A stretch of DNA of 64,000 bases, taken from assembly GCA_963576725.1 (NCBI GenBank), contig OY755251.1, positions 33,359,784 to 33,423,783 on the forward strand, in the 5' to 3' direction. The position numbers were made by a program, and so were the translations under genes. The notes under the pieces are model-generated. The model saw nothing but the letters and a program-made list of their open reading frames with translations, was not told where the DNA came from and made no database searches. How positions within the stretch are numbered: the first letter of the stretch is position 1; the number at the start of each line of letters is the position of its first letter. The stretch is from Azorinus chamasolen. Lineage: Eukaryota > Mollusca > Bivalvia > Cardiida > Solecurtidae. Shown here in pieces: positions 12,638 through 24,508 of this stretch.

Positions 12638-12843
12638 CAGTAAAGCCTCTCTATAACGGTCACTAAATCACATAAAGTATTTTGTGTTAAAGGTGAAGGT
12701 GGCTGCTTAAAGAAAGGTGAAAGTAAAACAGAACGCTCCTATAGGAGCGTTCTGTTTTACTTTCACCTTGCTTTAAGCAGCCACCTGCTCTAAATACAAA
12801 CTAATTAACACAATTTAGTGGCCGTTATAGAGAGGTTTAACTG
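12638..12843. mobile_element. TA-1 family MITE, near-intact
   Basis: It starts CAGTAAAGCCTCTCTATA at 12638 and ends TATAGAGAGGTTTAACTG at 12843. TA lies on both sides (12636-12637 and 12844-12845). The interior is a long hairpin centred on GCTCCTATAGGAGC at 12735-12748, with arms AAAGTAAAACAGAAC and GTTCTGTTTTACTTT. This is a good reference copy of the family. Confidence 0.85.
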
Positions 12844-13069
12844 TAATTGGTAAATATTTACGACATACCAATCAGTCCCTCGTTTGGACAGTAAATTTAA
12901 GATTTTAAAGTAACACCATTGAAATTCAATGACAGGAAGCAAGTCTTATTCATAATTCATAAGAATATTACTGATATTTACACTAATAGATACTGATAGG
13001 TATGACTTGTCGTACAAAACTGCCAGTCAATAGCAATTAAAGTGTTCGGCAATCTGAACAAGTTCAGAA

Positions 13070-14490
13070 ATATATATATCAGTTGTTATCAGTTTTCTAT
13101 AGCAGTTGCTATCTGAGTTAACTATAGCAGTTGTTATCAGTTATCTATGACAGTTGTTATCAGAGTTATCTATAGCAGTTATTATCAGTTATCTATGGCA
13201 ATTATTATCAGAGTTACCTATGGCAGTTTTTATCAGTTATCAATGACAGTTGTTATCAGTTAACTATGGCAGTTGTTATCAGTTATCTATGGCAGTTGTT
13301 ATCAGAGTTACCTATGTCAGTTTTTATCAGTTATCAATGACAGTTGTTATCAGTTATCTATGGCAGTTGTTATCAGTTATCTATAGCATGTATTATCAGT
13401 TATCTATGGCAGTTGTTATCATTTATCTATGGCAGTTGTTATCAGAGTTATCTATAGCAGTTGTTACCAGAATTATCTATTATCTATACAGTTGTTATCA
13501 GTGTTATCTATAGCAGTTGTTATCAGAGTTATATATAGCATGTATTATCAGTTATCTATGGCAGTTGTTATCATTTATCTATGGCAGTTGTTATCAGAGT
13601 CATCTATAGCAGTTGTTATCAGAATTATCTATTATCTATAGCAGTTGTTATCAGTGTTATCTATAGCAGTTGTTATCAGAGTTATATATAGCATGTATTA
13701 TCAGTTATCTATGGCAGTTGTTATCATTTATCTATGGCAGTTGTTATCAGAGTTATCTATAGCAGTTGTTATCAGAGTTATATATAGCATGTATTATCAG
13801 TTATCTATGGCAGTTGTTATCAGAGTTACTTATAGCAGTTGTTATCAGAGTTATATATAGCATGTATCATCAGTTATCTATACCAGTTGTTATCAGTGTT
13901 ATCTATAGCAGTTGTTATCAGAGTTATATATAGCATGTATTATCAGTTATCTATTGCAGTTGTTATCATTTATCTATGGCAGTTGTTATCAGAGTTATCT
14001 ATAGCAGTTGTTATCACAGTTATATATAGCATGTATTATCAGTTATCTATGGCAGTTGTTATCAGAGTTATATATAGCAGATGTTATCAGAGTTACCTAT
14101 TATCTATACAGTTGTTATCAGTGTTATCTATAGCAGTTGTTATCAGAGTTATATATAGCAGATGTTATCAGAGTTACCTATTATCTATACAGTTGTTATC
14201 AGTGTTATCTATGGCAGTTGTTATCAGAGTTATATATAGCAGATGTTATCAGAGTTACCTATTATCTATACAGTTGTTATCAGTGTTATCTATAGCAGTT
14301 GTTATCAGAGTTATATATAGCATATGTTATCAGAGTTACCTATTATCTATACAGTTGTTATCAGTGTTATCTATAGCAGTTGTTATCAGAGTTATATATA
14401 GCAGATGTTATCAGAGTTACCTATTATCTATACAGTTGTTATCAGTGTTATCTATAGCAGTTGTTATCGGAGTGATATATAGCAGTTGTT
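13070..14490 (+). repeat. Minisatellite, 23-25 bp unit, with 81-bp higher-order repeats
   Basis: Roughly 55-60 tandem units of CAGTTGTTATCAGAGTTAT plus CTATAG (23-25 bp variants, some with AGTTATCTATGG). In the distal part (about 14070-14470) three variant units of 25, 25 and 31 bp recur together as an 81-bp higher-order unit about five times. Because 81 is a multiple of three, one frame stays open for 230 codons. That frame is a by-product of the repeat. Confidence 0.9.
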
Positions 14491-14530
14491 TCAATAGTTA
14501 CACAATGAAGAAAATATTCCAAAACAGGTA

Positions 14531-16199
14531 ATTAATTTAAAAAAAGTATGTAGTAAAGTTAGTTCAGACGAAAACTTACATAGCTGTAATTTCGGCCAGC
14601 CTAACACATCTTAAATTAATTAGCAATGTAAGTGTGTGACTGGTAGCATAAGCTGACAACCAGGCATTTTTACGTTTATGACCACAACAAGGGTACCTTA
14701 TACCGCAGCAAAGACACCCCGGAATCAATTAATGGAGGACACTTCAAAAAGATATTTGTAGAATTGAATTAATATGTATCGTTTTAACAGTAATAGGTCT
14801 GAAAATGGTTGACCAACATTTCAAATTAAACAACAATACTACTGTTCGGCTGACGGAAAACATTCAGAGTTGCGCAAGCACTGTTCACCCTGCTTAATCC
14901 CTGTTTTCCACGTTGCAAGATATTTATGCAATGCAAGGATTTAGCCAGTTGAATATACATTTTGTATTGATATTTAATCAGACATTGATCGAAAAGCAAA
15001 ACAAAGTTGTTTGCATCGAAATAGCAATAATGAACTTTGAGCACGTGCTATCATATTTACTTAATGTTAGACAGGTAAATTATAGTAACTATCTAAAATT
15101 GATCAACCAACTTAAAACAGAAGCACTACTGTCATAGATATAGCGTACATGTTCAGTGTTACCAAAGGATTGATTGGCTGTCAGAAATACATCCACAAAA
15201 AACCCACTCTGACGTAGATAGCAACAATAGGGTTCGTTTTGCCAAACAAGTTAAAAGTAACAATCATTGCTTTGGATACGCCTGAACAAAGAGGTCAATG
15301 GTTAGGATCATTATTAACTGAAATTAAATGATAAATGGTCATGCCGATGTGTATTCAAACCACAAACGATGTACCAAATGTAACAAATCAAGGTCAAAGC
15401 TTAAATTGTATGTCTTGTTGAAATGGTAGGATTCACATTTATACATTTTGTATTCCCAGTTGACTATGTACAGCTGTAACAATCCACATACACGTTATTT
15501 ATTATAAAGATTTACGGGAAAGGTCAATATCAAATTGACCTGGAAATCACATACAACAATTTACCATCCTCAACTTGTGTTTCAGATTTAATATTCCTAC
15601 CTGATGGGATATAAGAAATGTAGTCCGGAGTAAACACCAGCGTTTAACTAATGATCTTGAATGGTGACCTTGACCTGTGGCGTATGATGCTGAACTGAAA
15701 CGTTCTTTTGCATAGATGCGTATTTGCTTTAAGTTTGAGTAAAGTCAGTCGAACATTCAATTTGGAGATATGAAGTATACTTAAAATTAAGAGCTTTAAC
15801 AAGTGACCTCGTCTTGAGAAACTAAGTTGCACATTCTCACCTAAGATTGTACGTTTGTATGTTATAACAGCATTTGTGGACATTCTCATTTCAGAATATA
15901 CTTTCCTATGTGGTATATACATATTGTACACTCTAGCCTGAGCATAATGCAATCTTATGTGAGAAGAACTTTTGCGGATGCTCTAATATCAGAATGCACG
16001 TTCTTATGTGCGAACTACGAATCACATAAGACTCTACGTTCTTCTTTGAGAATACTATTGGTAAACACTCATCTCAGAATATACGCTAACTTTGTAAGAC
16101 GGGCTTACATTCTCTCCTTCGAATCTATGTAGCTGTGTGTACACACGTGAACAGATACGGTATTTATTGTGTATGAATTATACGTTTCTGTCCATTTGA
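14531..16199. other. No feature seen
   Basis: Unique-looking AT-rich sequence. Short frames on both strands show no domain, no codon bias I can judge and no splice context. Confidence 0.4.
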
Positions 16200-16495
16200 T
16201 ATTTGATAACTCGAACTTCTGGATAAATCGAAGTAAACGTCTGGTCCTTCCAAGATACACAATACACTATTGTTCTGAAATTTATCACTACGCATATCTA
16301 GAAACGCATATGACAGCTTAATGCAGGTCGAAAGTAATGCTGAAAGGAGTTTTCAGAATTACTTTAGACCTGCATTAAGCTGTGAATTTGAGAAATTGTC
16401 CTTATTAGAAATCGGATGATTCAACTACTTCTGTTATCTCGAAGTAATTAGTATTGTCCCTTGAAGATCGAGATATTGAAGTTCAACTGTATTGT
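16200..16495. mobile_element. Mariner-like palindromic MITE, second subtype
   Basis: The right end reads GATATTGAAGTTCAACTG followed by TA, and the left end has the inverted relation in worn form (CGAACTTCTGGATAAATCG). The core 16316-16382 (GCTTAATGCAGGTCGAAAG ... CTTTAGACCTGCATTAAGC) is shared with the TA-1 family although the outer arms differ. The loop here is GAAAGGAGTTTTC. Confidence 0.55.
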
Positions 16496-16969
16496 TTCGT
16501 AAACATATTTTCCTTTCCTTTTTATAAATGATATCGCATGAATTGACACGGTTTCTTAACATATGAACCTTGTGGAGAGCTGGGGTCAATTAAATGTGCC
16601 TCTCTCCCTAAATATACTCTCTATTTTATGATATGAGAAAATCGTTCTTATACCATCCTACATTGCCAAATAAATCATGCATGGAAATATAATTTAGATT
16701 CTTATCAACATTTACGTACAATACTGTAAGATAACCTAACATAATGGGAACATATGATTTATGGTGACTTTTGGGTTCACCGATCTGGCATGACCAAGGG
16801 CAAGTGGTTCAAATGATATCAATCATGAGGATAATTGACATTGACAACAGTGTCGGGTAGTAGATCTATTTCATATTGGAGGGTATTTATTGTTTCATAA
16901 GATCCGGATGACAACTATGTAAATTTAACATTGTTTTACTATTAACCTATTGAATGGGTGCACAGTCAT

Positions 16970-17036
16970 ATATAAACAATGTAGACTCAGCTCATAGGGT
17001 TCTCAGATGAGTCCTCTGATCAGGGTCTGCACTGTT
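16970..17036. repeat. TTAA-1 core fragment
   Basis: AAACAATGTAGACTCAG ... CTGATCAGGGTCTGCACTG is the family's inverted core in worn form. Neither outer TTAA end is recognisable. Confidence 0.5.
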
Positions 17037-17365
17037 TGTTATTCAAAATCCTATCGCAAGTTTTACCCTTTCATACTGTATGGACTCTAACAATAAACAA
17101 TGGTGGACTATTTCACTCTGACAATTCAGCATTGAAAGGGTTAACAAAGATGTACATGTGCTATCACTTCATAGAAATAACTGGACCTACATCAGATACA
17201 GAAGTTCCCCCATTTGTAATACACAATAGTTATTTAGACCAGCTCCAACGTCTGTACTATCACGATCTATATCAGATACAGAAGTTCCTTCACTTGTAAT
17301 ACGCAATGACTATTTGGACCAGTTCCTTTTTACTGGCAGACAAAACTTTTGAAAGTAGAAGAGCC

Positions 17366-17708
17366 TCCGAAAGCAAAAGCATCAATGCAAAAATAGAAAA
17401 TTGCAGACTCGGTTTTACTGAGTCAGTTCATGAGCAATTGTTAAAAGTGCAACACACCTTACCACCGGCTTAAGCGGTATTCAATTGTCATAATTAATAA
17501 GATCCAAACCAATGACCCCGAAGGACCAGAAAATATAACAACACCGAGAATGACATACTGGGTGACTTTTTAGCTACAATAAGTTATTTACCGACTTTGC
17601 AACAAAGAATGATATATTAACAGTGGACAAATAAGTTGACTAATTTTAATGTTATAATAAAGCCGAGTCTGATTTCTTTCCTTTTGCGTTGCTGCTTTTG
17701 CTTTCGGA
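17366..17708. mobile_element. Short element with ~48-bp imperfect inverted ends
   Basis: 17366-17415 (TCCGAAAGCAAAAGCATC ... GCAGACTCGG) is matched in inverted orientation by 17660-17708 (CCGAGTCTGA ... GCTGCTTTTGCTTTCGGA). Relatives lie at 20690-20960 and 31495-31770. No clear target duplication was found. The interior contains GGCTTAAGCGG, itself palindromic-like. Confidence 0.55.
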
Positions 17709-19515
17709 AGACCTGCTTTCAAAATTAATGAACTTCACAACAGCAGATGTTAAGTGCTTGTGTGGCGGCCGTAAACAGTATGCATCGGGAGAATTTGATG
17801 GTGTTCTAGCCTGTTGTATCAGAAATATTCGTACAATAATGGCTCATGGCATGGGATTTGCGGCTATCCATATTAGAATGTTTGATAGATCCATGTAATT
17901 ATGCAATACTATTGCATTGTATTTTAAATTTATTCTAAATACATTTTATGAGATCAGGAGACTGTTAGAAAAGCTTAAGCTAATACAGCACCGTGTCTAG
18001 ATGTAAAACATACAATACGTACAAGTGATGCCTTAAGGTATTGTCTTGAGATGGCTATGGAAATTGCTGGACGTCGAATCGGACACATAATAGCAACGAG
18101 TAGATGATGGCATCTTAGTACCCAATGGGGACGGGTTCATGGAGACTGTCCAGGCTCAGACAATATCATTGGTGAGTGTAGAATGTGTTCTTTTCAGTGG
18201 TGACAAAACGCCACACAACCTATCCGAACATCAATGGGTACATAGATACGACAGAACAAATAGGATGTTTGTAAGGATTTTCTGACTGTGGTGAACACAC
18301 GTGTACTATCAGACAGTAGATCAGGGAGATCATGATTACTCTAATTAGCTATTGATGGCGCTAACAGATGAGAACAAAGAGTAGATACTCGAAGGCCGTT
18401 TTCTGCACCAACCGGTGTCAGTACATGTATTTACATGTATAATTATTCCTAGCCTATCCCCAGGCGAAGGACGTTGTCATTATTAAGTTAACGGTGCCCC
18501 ATGGAACAAAATACATCAATGCATTTAATAAGAATCGAACTGTTAAGAACTGGTTCAGCATTGTAAGAAAATGGATTGCAAATGTTTAACTACCTGTCTA
18601 AGTTGGCTGCATTAGGTTTACGAATACAATTGTCGTGGGCCAAACCAGGAAGATGACGATAAAAACAATCGCACAGGTCACAGAACGGTGTTCCGGCAGG
18701 TTGTAGCCATTGAGGAACCCCGGGAGCTAGATGGCACCTATAATGGCTAGGACAGCACTGCTGTCCAGACTCTTTCAGATTATACTTGGTTTAAATAGAG
18801 GAAACAAACGATAACAAGTGTCACCCAGCTCGTGACATAAATTGAATGCATTTCACCTGCATTTGGCAACATTTCATTTTATAGAAACAATATTGAAAAA
18901 TAACCATAGAGATAGCTCTACAATATTATACTTATCTTTCTGAAAAAGGTAACATTGTTTACTTTTAAAACAGCTCTATTTGTATGTAGTCGTCAGAAAA
19001 TAGTAAAATGCTCGCCATATACGATGACGTTTGCAGACAGATTCCATCAATATGTTTGACACTCGATCGATACGTTTCAAAGACAAGCTAATGCAGCATA
19101 ATATAACCAAGATCTGAGAAGAGAAAAACTGCAATAGTTACATACTTTGATAAATAGAGATACCCCTATGCAAACAAGCATTTATACAAAGTTTCAATTA
19201 CAAGTGTAAGTCTGTAATCAAAAGTGTACAATATGGTTCCGTATTGACCAATGGAAAGACAACGTCAAAACAACATTCCTATGCCTTCAATGACGGGGAA
19301 TGATCCCAATAAATAAACTGGATAATGTTCAAAGCGGCAAGTGCGAATTTTAGTGGACAACACAGTGGGACAAACTTTAAAGAATATTCTTACGAAACAC
19401 GTAAACTATGCCATTGTATCGACCCGTCCAGAGACATACTAGCTGCATCAAAATGTAATGTATACACCGTGACTGCAGTGGTCCAGGAGCAATCTCCCCC
19501 GGGAAACTTTAGAAT
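17709..19515. other. No gene seen
   Basis: Contains ACTTCACAACAGCAG(A/G)TGTTAAG (about 17728), also present near 20696 and, inverted, near 31730, so part of this stretch belongs to the 17366-17708 repeat family. The rest is featureless. Confidence 0.4.
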
Positions 19516-19641
19516 CGTGTTGTCTTGAAACTATTGTGATAAATACAGCATTTGCTCATATAGGAGCAAATGCTCTACTTATCACAAAGTTTTCAAAAAG
19601 TGAAGAGGGATCAAAGGGCGACAATACGAGAGAATGGGTTA
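19515..19641. mobile_element. TTAA-2 family MITE, 3' part
   Basis: ACTATTGTGATAAATACAGC, then a hairpin around GCTCATATAGGAGC, then an arm ending GAGAATGGGTTAA at 19638-19641. The left end is missing. Confidence 0.55.
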
Positions 19642-20464
19642 AAGCTTACATAACAAGGCAGAACGTTTATCAACGTCTACCCACTTATCTTTCGATGTTT
19701 GTTCCATTTTGGCCATCATAATGTTTTCACCTTTCAAATTGATGATACGCACGTGCGTAAGTGTGTATCACCAACTACGCCCTTGTCCTCTGTAATACCT
19801 CCATTTGGTGCTATTTTTCTTGGTCATGCATAGGACATGTTCGATAAACTCGGTTTGTTCCAGCTCGGCCAAACTGTTTCTATGGAGTTTTCGACAGGTC
19901 GGCTAAAATATTGATTCGATATTTTGCTAAAATAGGTCGGGCAAAATTTAAATCTTTTAACTCACATTAAGATCGTTTATTGACATGCCTGTTCATCCGT
20001 AAATAATACATTTGTATACATTATTATATGAGATCAAAGATATGTCAGCCATATGGTTGCTTTCAATATAGATCAAGTATTAATGTTCCGGTGCCCGTAT
20101 TGGGTAGTACTTTGCCAGTGGTCATTACATTAGCCATGAGTGGTATGTTTAAATTACGTTTAATACCTTTTTAATGTTTATTTTCAGATAACATAAAGAT
20201 ATATCTCGGATTGTTCGTATTTAATAATCTGGACTTCAAAACATTGTCAAATCAGTGGTCTCTAAACATGTTTGGGCTGGTATACGACATTGAAAATGAC
20301 GTACTTTTATTATTCTTCAAGAGTACTATTCATATCAGCAACTTGTCAACTTCATTGTTGCATTTAACCATTTACCTCATGAATATTCATGTAAGAAATA
20401 CTGACATCATGAATACTTAAGCTACAGTTTTTGCTTTGCTGCTTTTGGTTTCGACATACATGTA
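19642..20464. other. No gene seen; TTAA-1 arm fragment
   Basis: 20367-20415 matches the outer arm of the TTAA-1 family (CCTCATGAATATTCATGTAA). Nothing else is recognised. Confidence 0.4.
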
Positions 20465-20668
20465 CAGTAAAACCTCTCTTAACCGGCAGTTAAATTTAGT
20501 ATGAATATCGGTCTTTGAGACAGGTGGCAGCTTAATGCAGGGTGAAAGTCATGCAGAAAGCTCCTAGAGGAGCTTTCTGCATGACTTTCACCCTGCATTA
20601 AGCAGCCACCTGCCTAAAAGTATCTAAATTATTATCTACTAGAATTCCGGTTAAGAGAGGTTATACTG
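20465..20668. mobile_element. TA-1 family MITE, subtype with CTCCTAGAGGAG centre
   Basis: The ends CAGTAAAACCTCTCTTAA (20465) and TTAAGAGAGGTTATACTG (20668) are flanked by TA on both sides. Core arms GAAAGTCATGCAGAAAG and CTTTCTGCATGACTTTC are perfect partners around CTCCTAGAGGAG. Confidence 0.8.
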
Positions 20669-20689
20669 TATATCCTACTATAAGAATAT

Positions 20690-20960
20690 ATGCACTTCAC
20701 AACAGCAGGTGTTAAGCGCTTGTGTGGTTGCCGTAAAAAGACGCACCGTGCTTCATTCCCAGTGTTGTTATATTGTCTGGTCATTCAGGATCATTAGCTT
20801 CGCTTCGATGCTAATGAACAATGATTAGCACTTAAGCCGGTGCTAGGGGGGCATGGGTAGTATTGAACTTGTAATAGCTACTCATGAACAGACTCAATAA
20901 AACCGAGTCTGCAATTTTCTCTTTTTGCATTGCTGCTTTTGCTTTCTAAGTATTTCCTAC
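20690..20960. repeat. Fragment related to the 17366-17708 element
   Basis: It contains ACCGAGTCTGCAATTTTC and GCATTGCTGCTTTTGCTTTC, matching the right inverted end of 17366-17708, and CTTCACAACAGCAGGTG near 20696. Confidence 0.45.
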
Positions 20961-21255
20961 ATTCCGAATTTATAATAGTATATGAAAGCAGGATGTTTGG
21001 CTTTGGTAGAAACTGTAAAATCAGATATATAAAAGTCCATAAGCTACAGAAGCAGTCTGATCTTGGTGTTTTGAAGATTTGTTTGAAAATGTGCGAAAAG
21101 GCGTTTCCATGCAATCGTAAAAGACGCCATGCTCAATAAATCGTAGTCTGTTGAAATAATGTGCCATCCTACAAATGTATGTAGTTTCAACATACACGCT
21201 CGAATCTCTTATTTTACTATTCTCTCTAATATTGTAATCGAATTGTACATAAATT

Positions 21256-21458
21256 CAGTAAAACCTCTCTATAACGACCATTGAATTGTGTTAATTAGTT
21301 GGTATTTATGGCAGGTAGTTGCTAAAAGCAAGATGAAAGTAAAACGGAACGCTCCTATAGGAGCGTTCTCTTTACTTTCACCTTGCTTTAAGCAGCCACC
21401 TGCCTTCAACACAAAATACTTGATGTAATTTAGTGGCCGATATAGAGAGGTTTTACTG
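21256..21458. mobile_element. TA-1 family MITE
   Basis: The ends CAGTAAAACCTCTCTATA and TATAGAGAGGTTTTACTG are exact inverted partners. The right flank is TA and the left flank is mutated (TT). The central GCTCCTATAGGAGC is at 21351-21364. Confidence 0.85.
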
Positions 21459-21492
21459 TACGTTTATTTAGTACTGTATTATATTTTCAGAT

Positions 21493-21717
21493 ACATTAAA
21501 ACCTCCCTACACCGGAGTTTTATTAAAGGAGAATTTAGATAATGACAGACATGTGGCTTAATGACAGACATGTGGCTGCTTAATGAAGGATGAATGTCGT
21601 GCAGAAATCTCCTAGAGGAGCTTTTTACATGACTTTCATCCTGCATTAAGCTGCCACCTGTCTCGAAGACCGATATTTATAATAACTTTAACGTGCGGAT
21701 CTGATGGGTTTACTGTA
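21493..21717. mobile_element. TA-1 family MITE, diverged
   Basis: The left end is CATTAAAACCTCCCTACA and the right end is worn, reaching GGTTTACTG. The hairpin is centred on CTCCTAGAGGAG with AAGGATGAATGTCGTGCAG / ACATGACTTTCATCCTG arms. A small internal duplication (GTGGCTTAATGACAGACAT) is visible at 21551-21575. Confidence 0.6.
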
Positions 21718-22070
21718 TTATTTTCAATGATGGTATTCATCGAAACCGATTGTTGACAACAAACACATATTTTCAGAAAGAAAACATTTTAATACAGTCA
21801 ATGTTTACATGATTATTTTGCAGAACTATATACGTTTTTTTGTTCTTTCTTTAGTTTACAGTTTATTGGACTGATTGTATGTATAAATGTTCTTAAAACA
21901 CATTCGAAGTACGTTATTTTGCAAAGTCATTCTCGCTCTAAGGTTCAGAAGTTCATGTGACAGTCTGGTTACATTCCTTGGCAATAGTCAAACACGAGTT
22001 ATCTATCTTAATGTAGCATTGTATTGTAACTAAGTTTTCCTAAATTTGCTGATGTTTAAGCCCACATACA

Positions 22071-22182
22071 GCGCGCACGCGTGCGTGCGCGCGCGCATGT
22101 GTGTGCATGCGCGCGCGTGTGTGCATGCGGGCGCGTGTGTGTATGTGCGTATGTACGTGCGTGTGTATGTGTGTGTGTGGGC
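22071..22182 (+). repeat. Alternating purine-pyrimidine tract (GC/GT/AC)
   Basis: About 110 bases dominated by CG, TG and CA dinucleotide steps (GCGCGCACGCGTGCGTGCGC and so on). Such tracts can adopt left-handed DNA. It is open in several frames, giving an Arg/Cys/Val-rich frame that is not a gene. Confidence 0.85.
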
Positions 22183-22284
22183 GGGGTGCACATTGGTAAA
22201 GGGTAGTATTCACCTAGGGTTTATAAACTTTATATTCAGGCATTCAATGTGGCAAGTCTGCGACTCGCTGTCTATTTTCATTAT

Positions 22285-22384
22285 TGAATCCTAAGGAGCA
22301 AATACTCTGTTGATCACAATGGTTTCAAGAAGTGACTATTACAGAGGCGCCAAAAGGCGTCAATATGAGGGAATGGGTTAAGCC
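22285..22384. mobile_element. TTAA-2 family MITE, 3' part
   Basis: GGAGCAAATACTC, GATCACAATGGTTTC and the terminal ATGAGGGAATGGGTTAA match the family's right half. The left half is absent. Confidence 0.55.
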
Positions 22385-22714
22385 TTACCATTCTGTCAAA
22401 ATAAGTCTGGTCTATTGTATTTGTACCTACTTCCGATTCGTTCCAGCGTGGTAGAAACTATAGCGACTGATTGTCAAACCGTTCGGATCCAGATGAGACG
22501 CCAAGTAACTCAATATATCATCTGGATCCAAGCTGTTTGACACTCGGTCAGATGCAAGCCAAGTCATGCTTAGCATAATAGGATTAACGATTTGACCATT
22601 ATCGTTGAATGAGAACACTGTAGGTCTAGATTGGACCCCGGGTGATTCTGACCATTACTTGGTCATTACCAAAAATATGCCAGAAATTTCTGATTTATGA
22701 AAACCCGAATTCCT

Positions 22715-22962
22715 TTAACCCTTTCCCTGTTCTATGTGTATTCCAAATTTCAATACCTACTGAATATTCATGGTCAAAATAGCTATAATGAAATATGAAA
22801 AGCGGAAATTAGTAGCTATTTAAGAAAGTAAAGAAATAGATCTTTCAAATTCCATTAGCAAACAGAGCAGACCCTGATCAGACGACTCCTATAGGAGCCA
22901 TCTAATCTATGTCTACTCTGTTTACAAACGCGTGGAAACATTTATATGAAGGAAAGGGTTAA
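22715..22962. mobile_element. TTAA-1 family MITE, near-intact
   Basis: TTAACCCTTTCCCTGTTC at 22715 and AAGGAAAGGGTTAA ending at 22962 are the termini, and the core GAGCAGACCCTGATCAGACG ... TCTAATCTATGTCTACTC surrounds CTCCTATAGGAG. TTAA plus CCCTTT ends are what piggyBac-type MITEs have. Length 248 bp; closest sister is 52777-53015. Confidence 0.8.
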
Positions 22963-23045
22963 GTATTCTAGCACCCAGCCTCTCCTTTCTACCAGTTTGT
23001 ACAGCTGAATACGTCAGTTTGGAAACATTTTTGCAACTTTAGATT

Positions 23046-23135
23046 AAACAGACATAGTAGCAAATAGTGAAACCCCTTCAAACGGGCCCATCAAGGAGGT
23101 GTTTGATCTGGGTCTGCACTATTTGCATAAGTGTG
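23046..23135. repeat. TTAA-1 core fragment
   Basis: AGCAAATAGTGAAACC ... GATCTGGGTCTGCACTATTT is a worn inverted core of the family. Another lies at about 23830-23900. Confidence 0.45.
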
Positions 23136-23222
23136 TTTGTCAAAATACCTAGGGTAGTTAGGGTATCACTGGTAAATCTCTGAAATACATTCAAAAGTAT
23201 AGATGTGTCCCTTTTTACAATA

Positions 23223-23416
23223 CAGTAAAACTCCTCTTAACCTGAATTCTAGTACATAAGAATTTAGATACTTTTTAGGCAGATGGCTACTTAAAGCAGG
23301 GTGAACGTCATGCTGAAAGCTCCGTGATTTTCACCCTGCATTAAGCTGCCACCAGTCCTGTCTCCAAGACTGATATATATACTGAATTTAACGACTGGTT
23401 TAGAGGGGTTTTACCG
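23223..23416. mobile_element. TA-1 family MITE with a shortened core
   Basis: It starts CAGTAAAACTCCTCTTAA at 23223 and ends GAGGGGTTTTACCG followed by TA. One side of the inner hairpin is deleted: GAAAGCTCC passes directly into GTGATTTTCACCC. Confidence 0.65.
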
Positions 23417-24398
23417 TACATGTATTTTTTGAAATTCTATTTCTTTCAAACCAGATCTTAGCAACAAAGTCGCACGACCATTGATAAAATACATCAGAAA
23501 ACATTATAATGTCGCAATGGAATCGAATTTCCGCATTTGAAATTTCGTTCTACCTCAGAAATAGTACCGGCCATTGATGTTCGATATTTCACAAAATGTT
23601 GAAAATGTATCGAAATATCAACAGTGGCTGTTATAATCAAATAATTATTTTCGGTTATATGGCTATTTCATGTACCTCCAACAATGCAATGGTACACGTG
23701 AAAATATCTAACATATGTTACTTTGGTCTACCTAACCATTACAACGCTGAATTTTCAAATGGACTATTCCAAACTAAAATGAGCTTATGGTGACTATTTA
23801 AGGACTTTTCCAAACAAAGGTGTAACATGACAAACAGTGCAGATCCTGATGAAAGGGATCCTCTATGAGCCTTCTTACCTGGGTCTTCTCTGTTTGTAAA
23901 GGATATTAGCAACTAGGCAAACGGGCATTTAACTCAGAATACGACGACCATATATCGGACTTCTGTAAATACCACAGGAAGGGTATGGGGCTTTCAGAAT
24001 CCGACGACCCTATGTCGGACTCTTCTGTTGTAAAAAGACACCAGTTTGAACAAAGGCGTCTGGATTGACAGTATGCCATTGGAAATCCCACATACCACAG
24101 GTACTTTATATACGAAAATAATTTTACTTTAGGCAGTTTAAGGTGTGAAACTGCAGGTTAAAGGTGTCATAAAGCCATACAAAGTTGAAATTTGAAGCAA
24201 TGATCACAAAAAAGAACTTTTAATGGTTTGAATATTCATTAAAAATCACAAGACTTTGGATCTGCATCGAATTGTCTAAACGTATTAATATTTATAAAAA
24301 AACTGAATCAAAACCAACTTGCTTCATATACTTCTGCATACGACCCTTTACTTAATCCGAATTAGCATATGAAAGACAAGTTAACCCCGTGGCTCAGT
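23417..24398. other. No gene seen
   Basis: Contains a small direct duplication (CAGAATACGACGACC at 23936 and CAGAATCCGACGACC at 23996, each followed by a TCGGACT block) and a worn TTAA-1 core at about 23830-23900. Nothing else is recognised. Confidence 0.4.
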
Positions 24399-24462
24399 TA
24401 ACGGTCTTGGGACATGCCTTTTTACGCCTGTACAAGCAAAGCAGACCCAAATCAGACAGCCC

Positions 24463-24508
24463 TGTTGAACCGCAAATTTCACGCCACCCATTTTTCACAC
24501 GTGTGAAA
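24463..24508 (+). repeat. Left terminal inverted repeat, 46 bp
   Basis: Perfect inverted match to 27922-27967. It contains ATTTTTCACACGTGTGAAA, itself an internal dyad. Confidence 0.9.

Noticed and set aside
13070..14490. CRISPR-like look of regularly spaced repeats
   Set aside because: The repeats are contiguous and have no unique spacers. The window is eukaryotic.
13839..14531. 230-codon open frame rich in Val, Ile and Tyr
   Set aside because: It is read straight from the minisatellite, whose 81-bp composite unit keeps one frame open.
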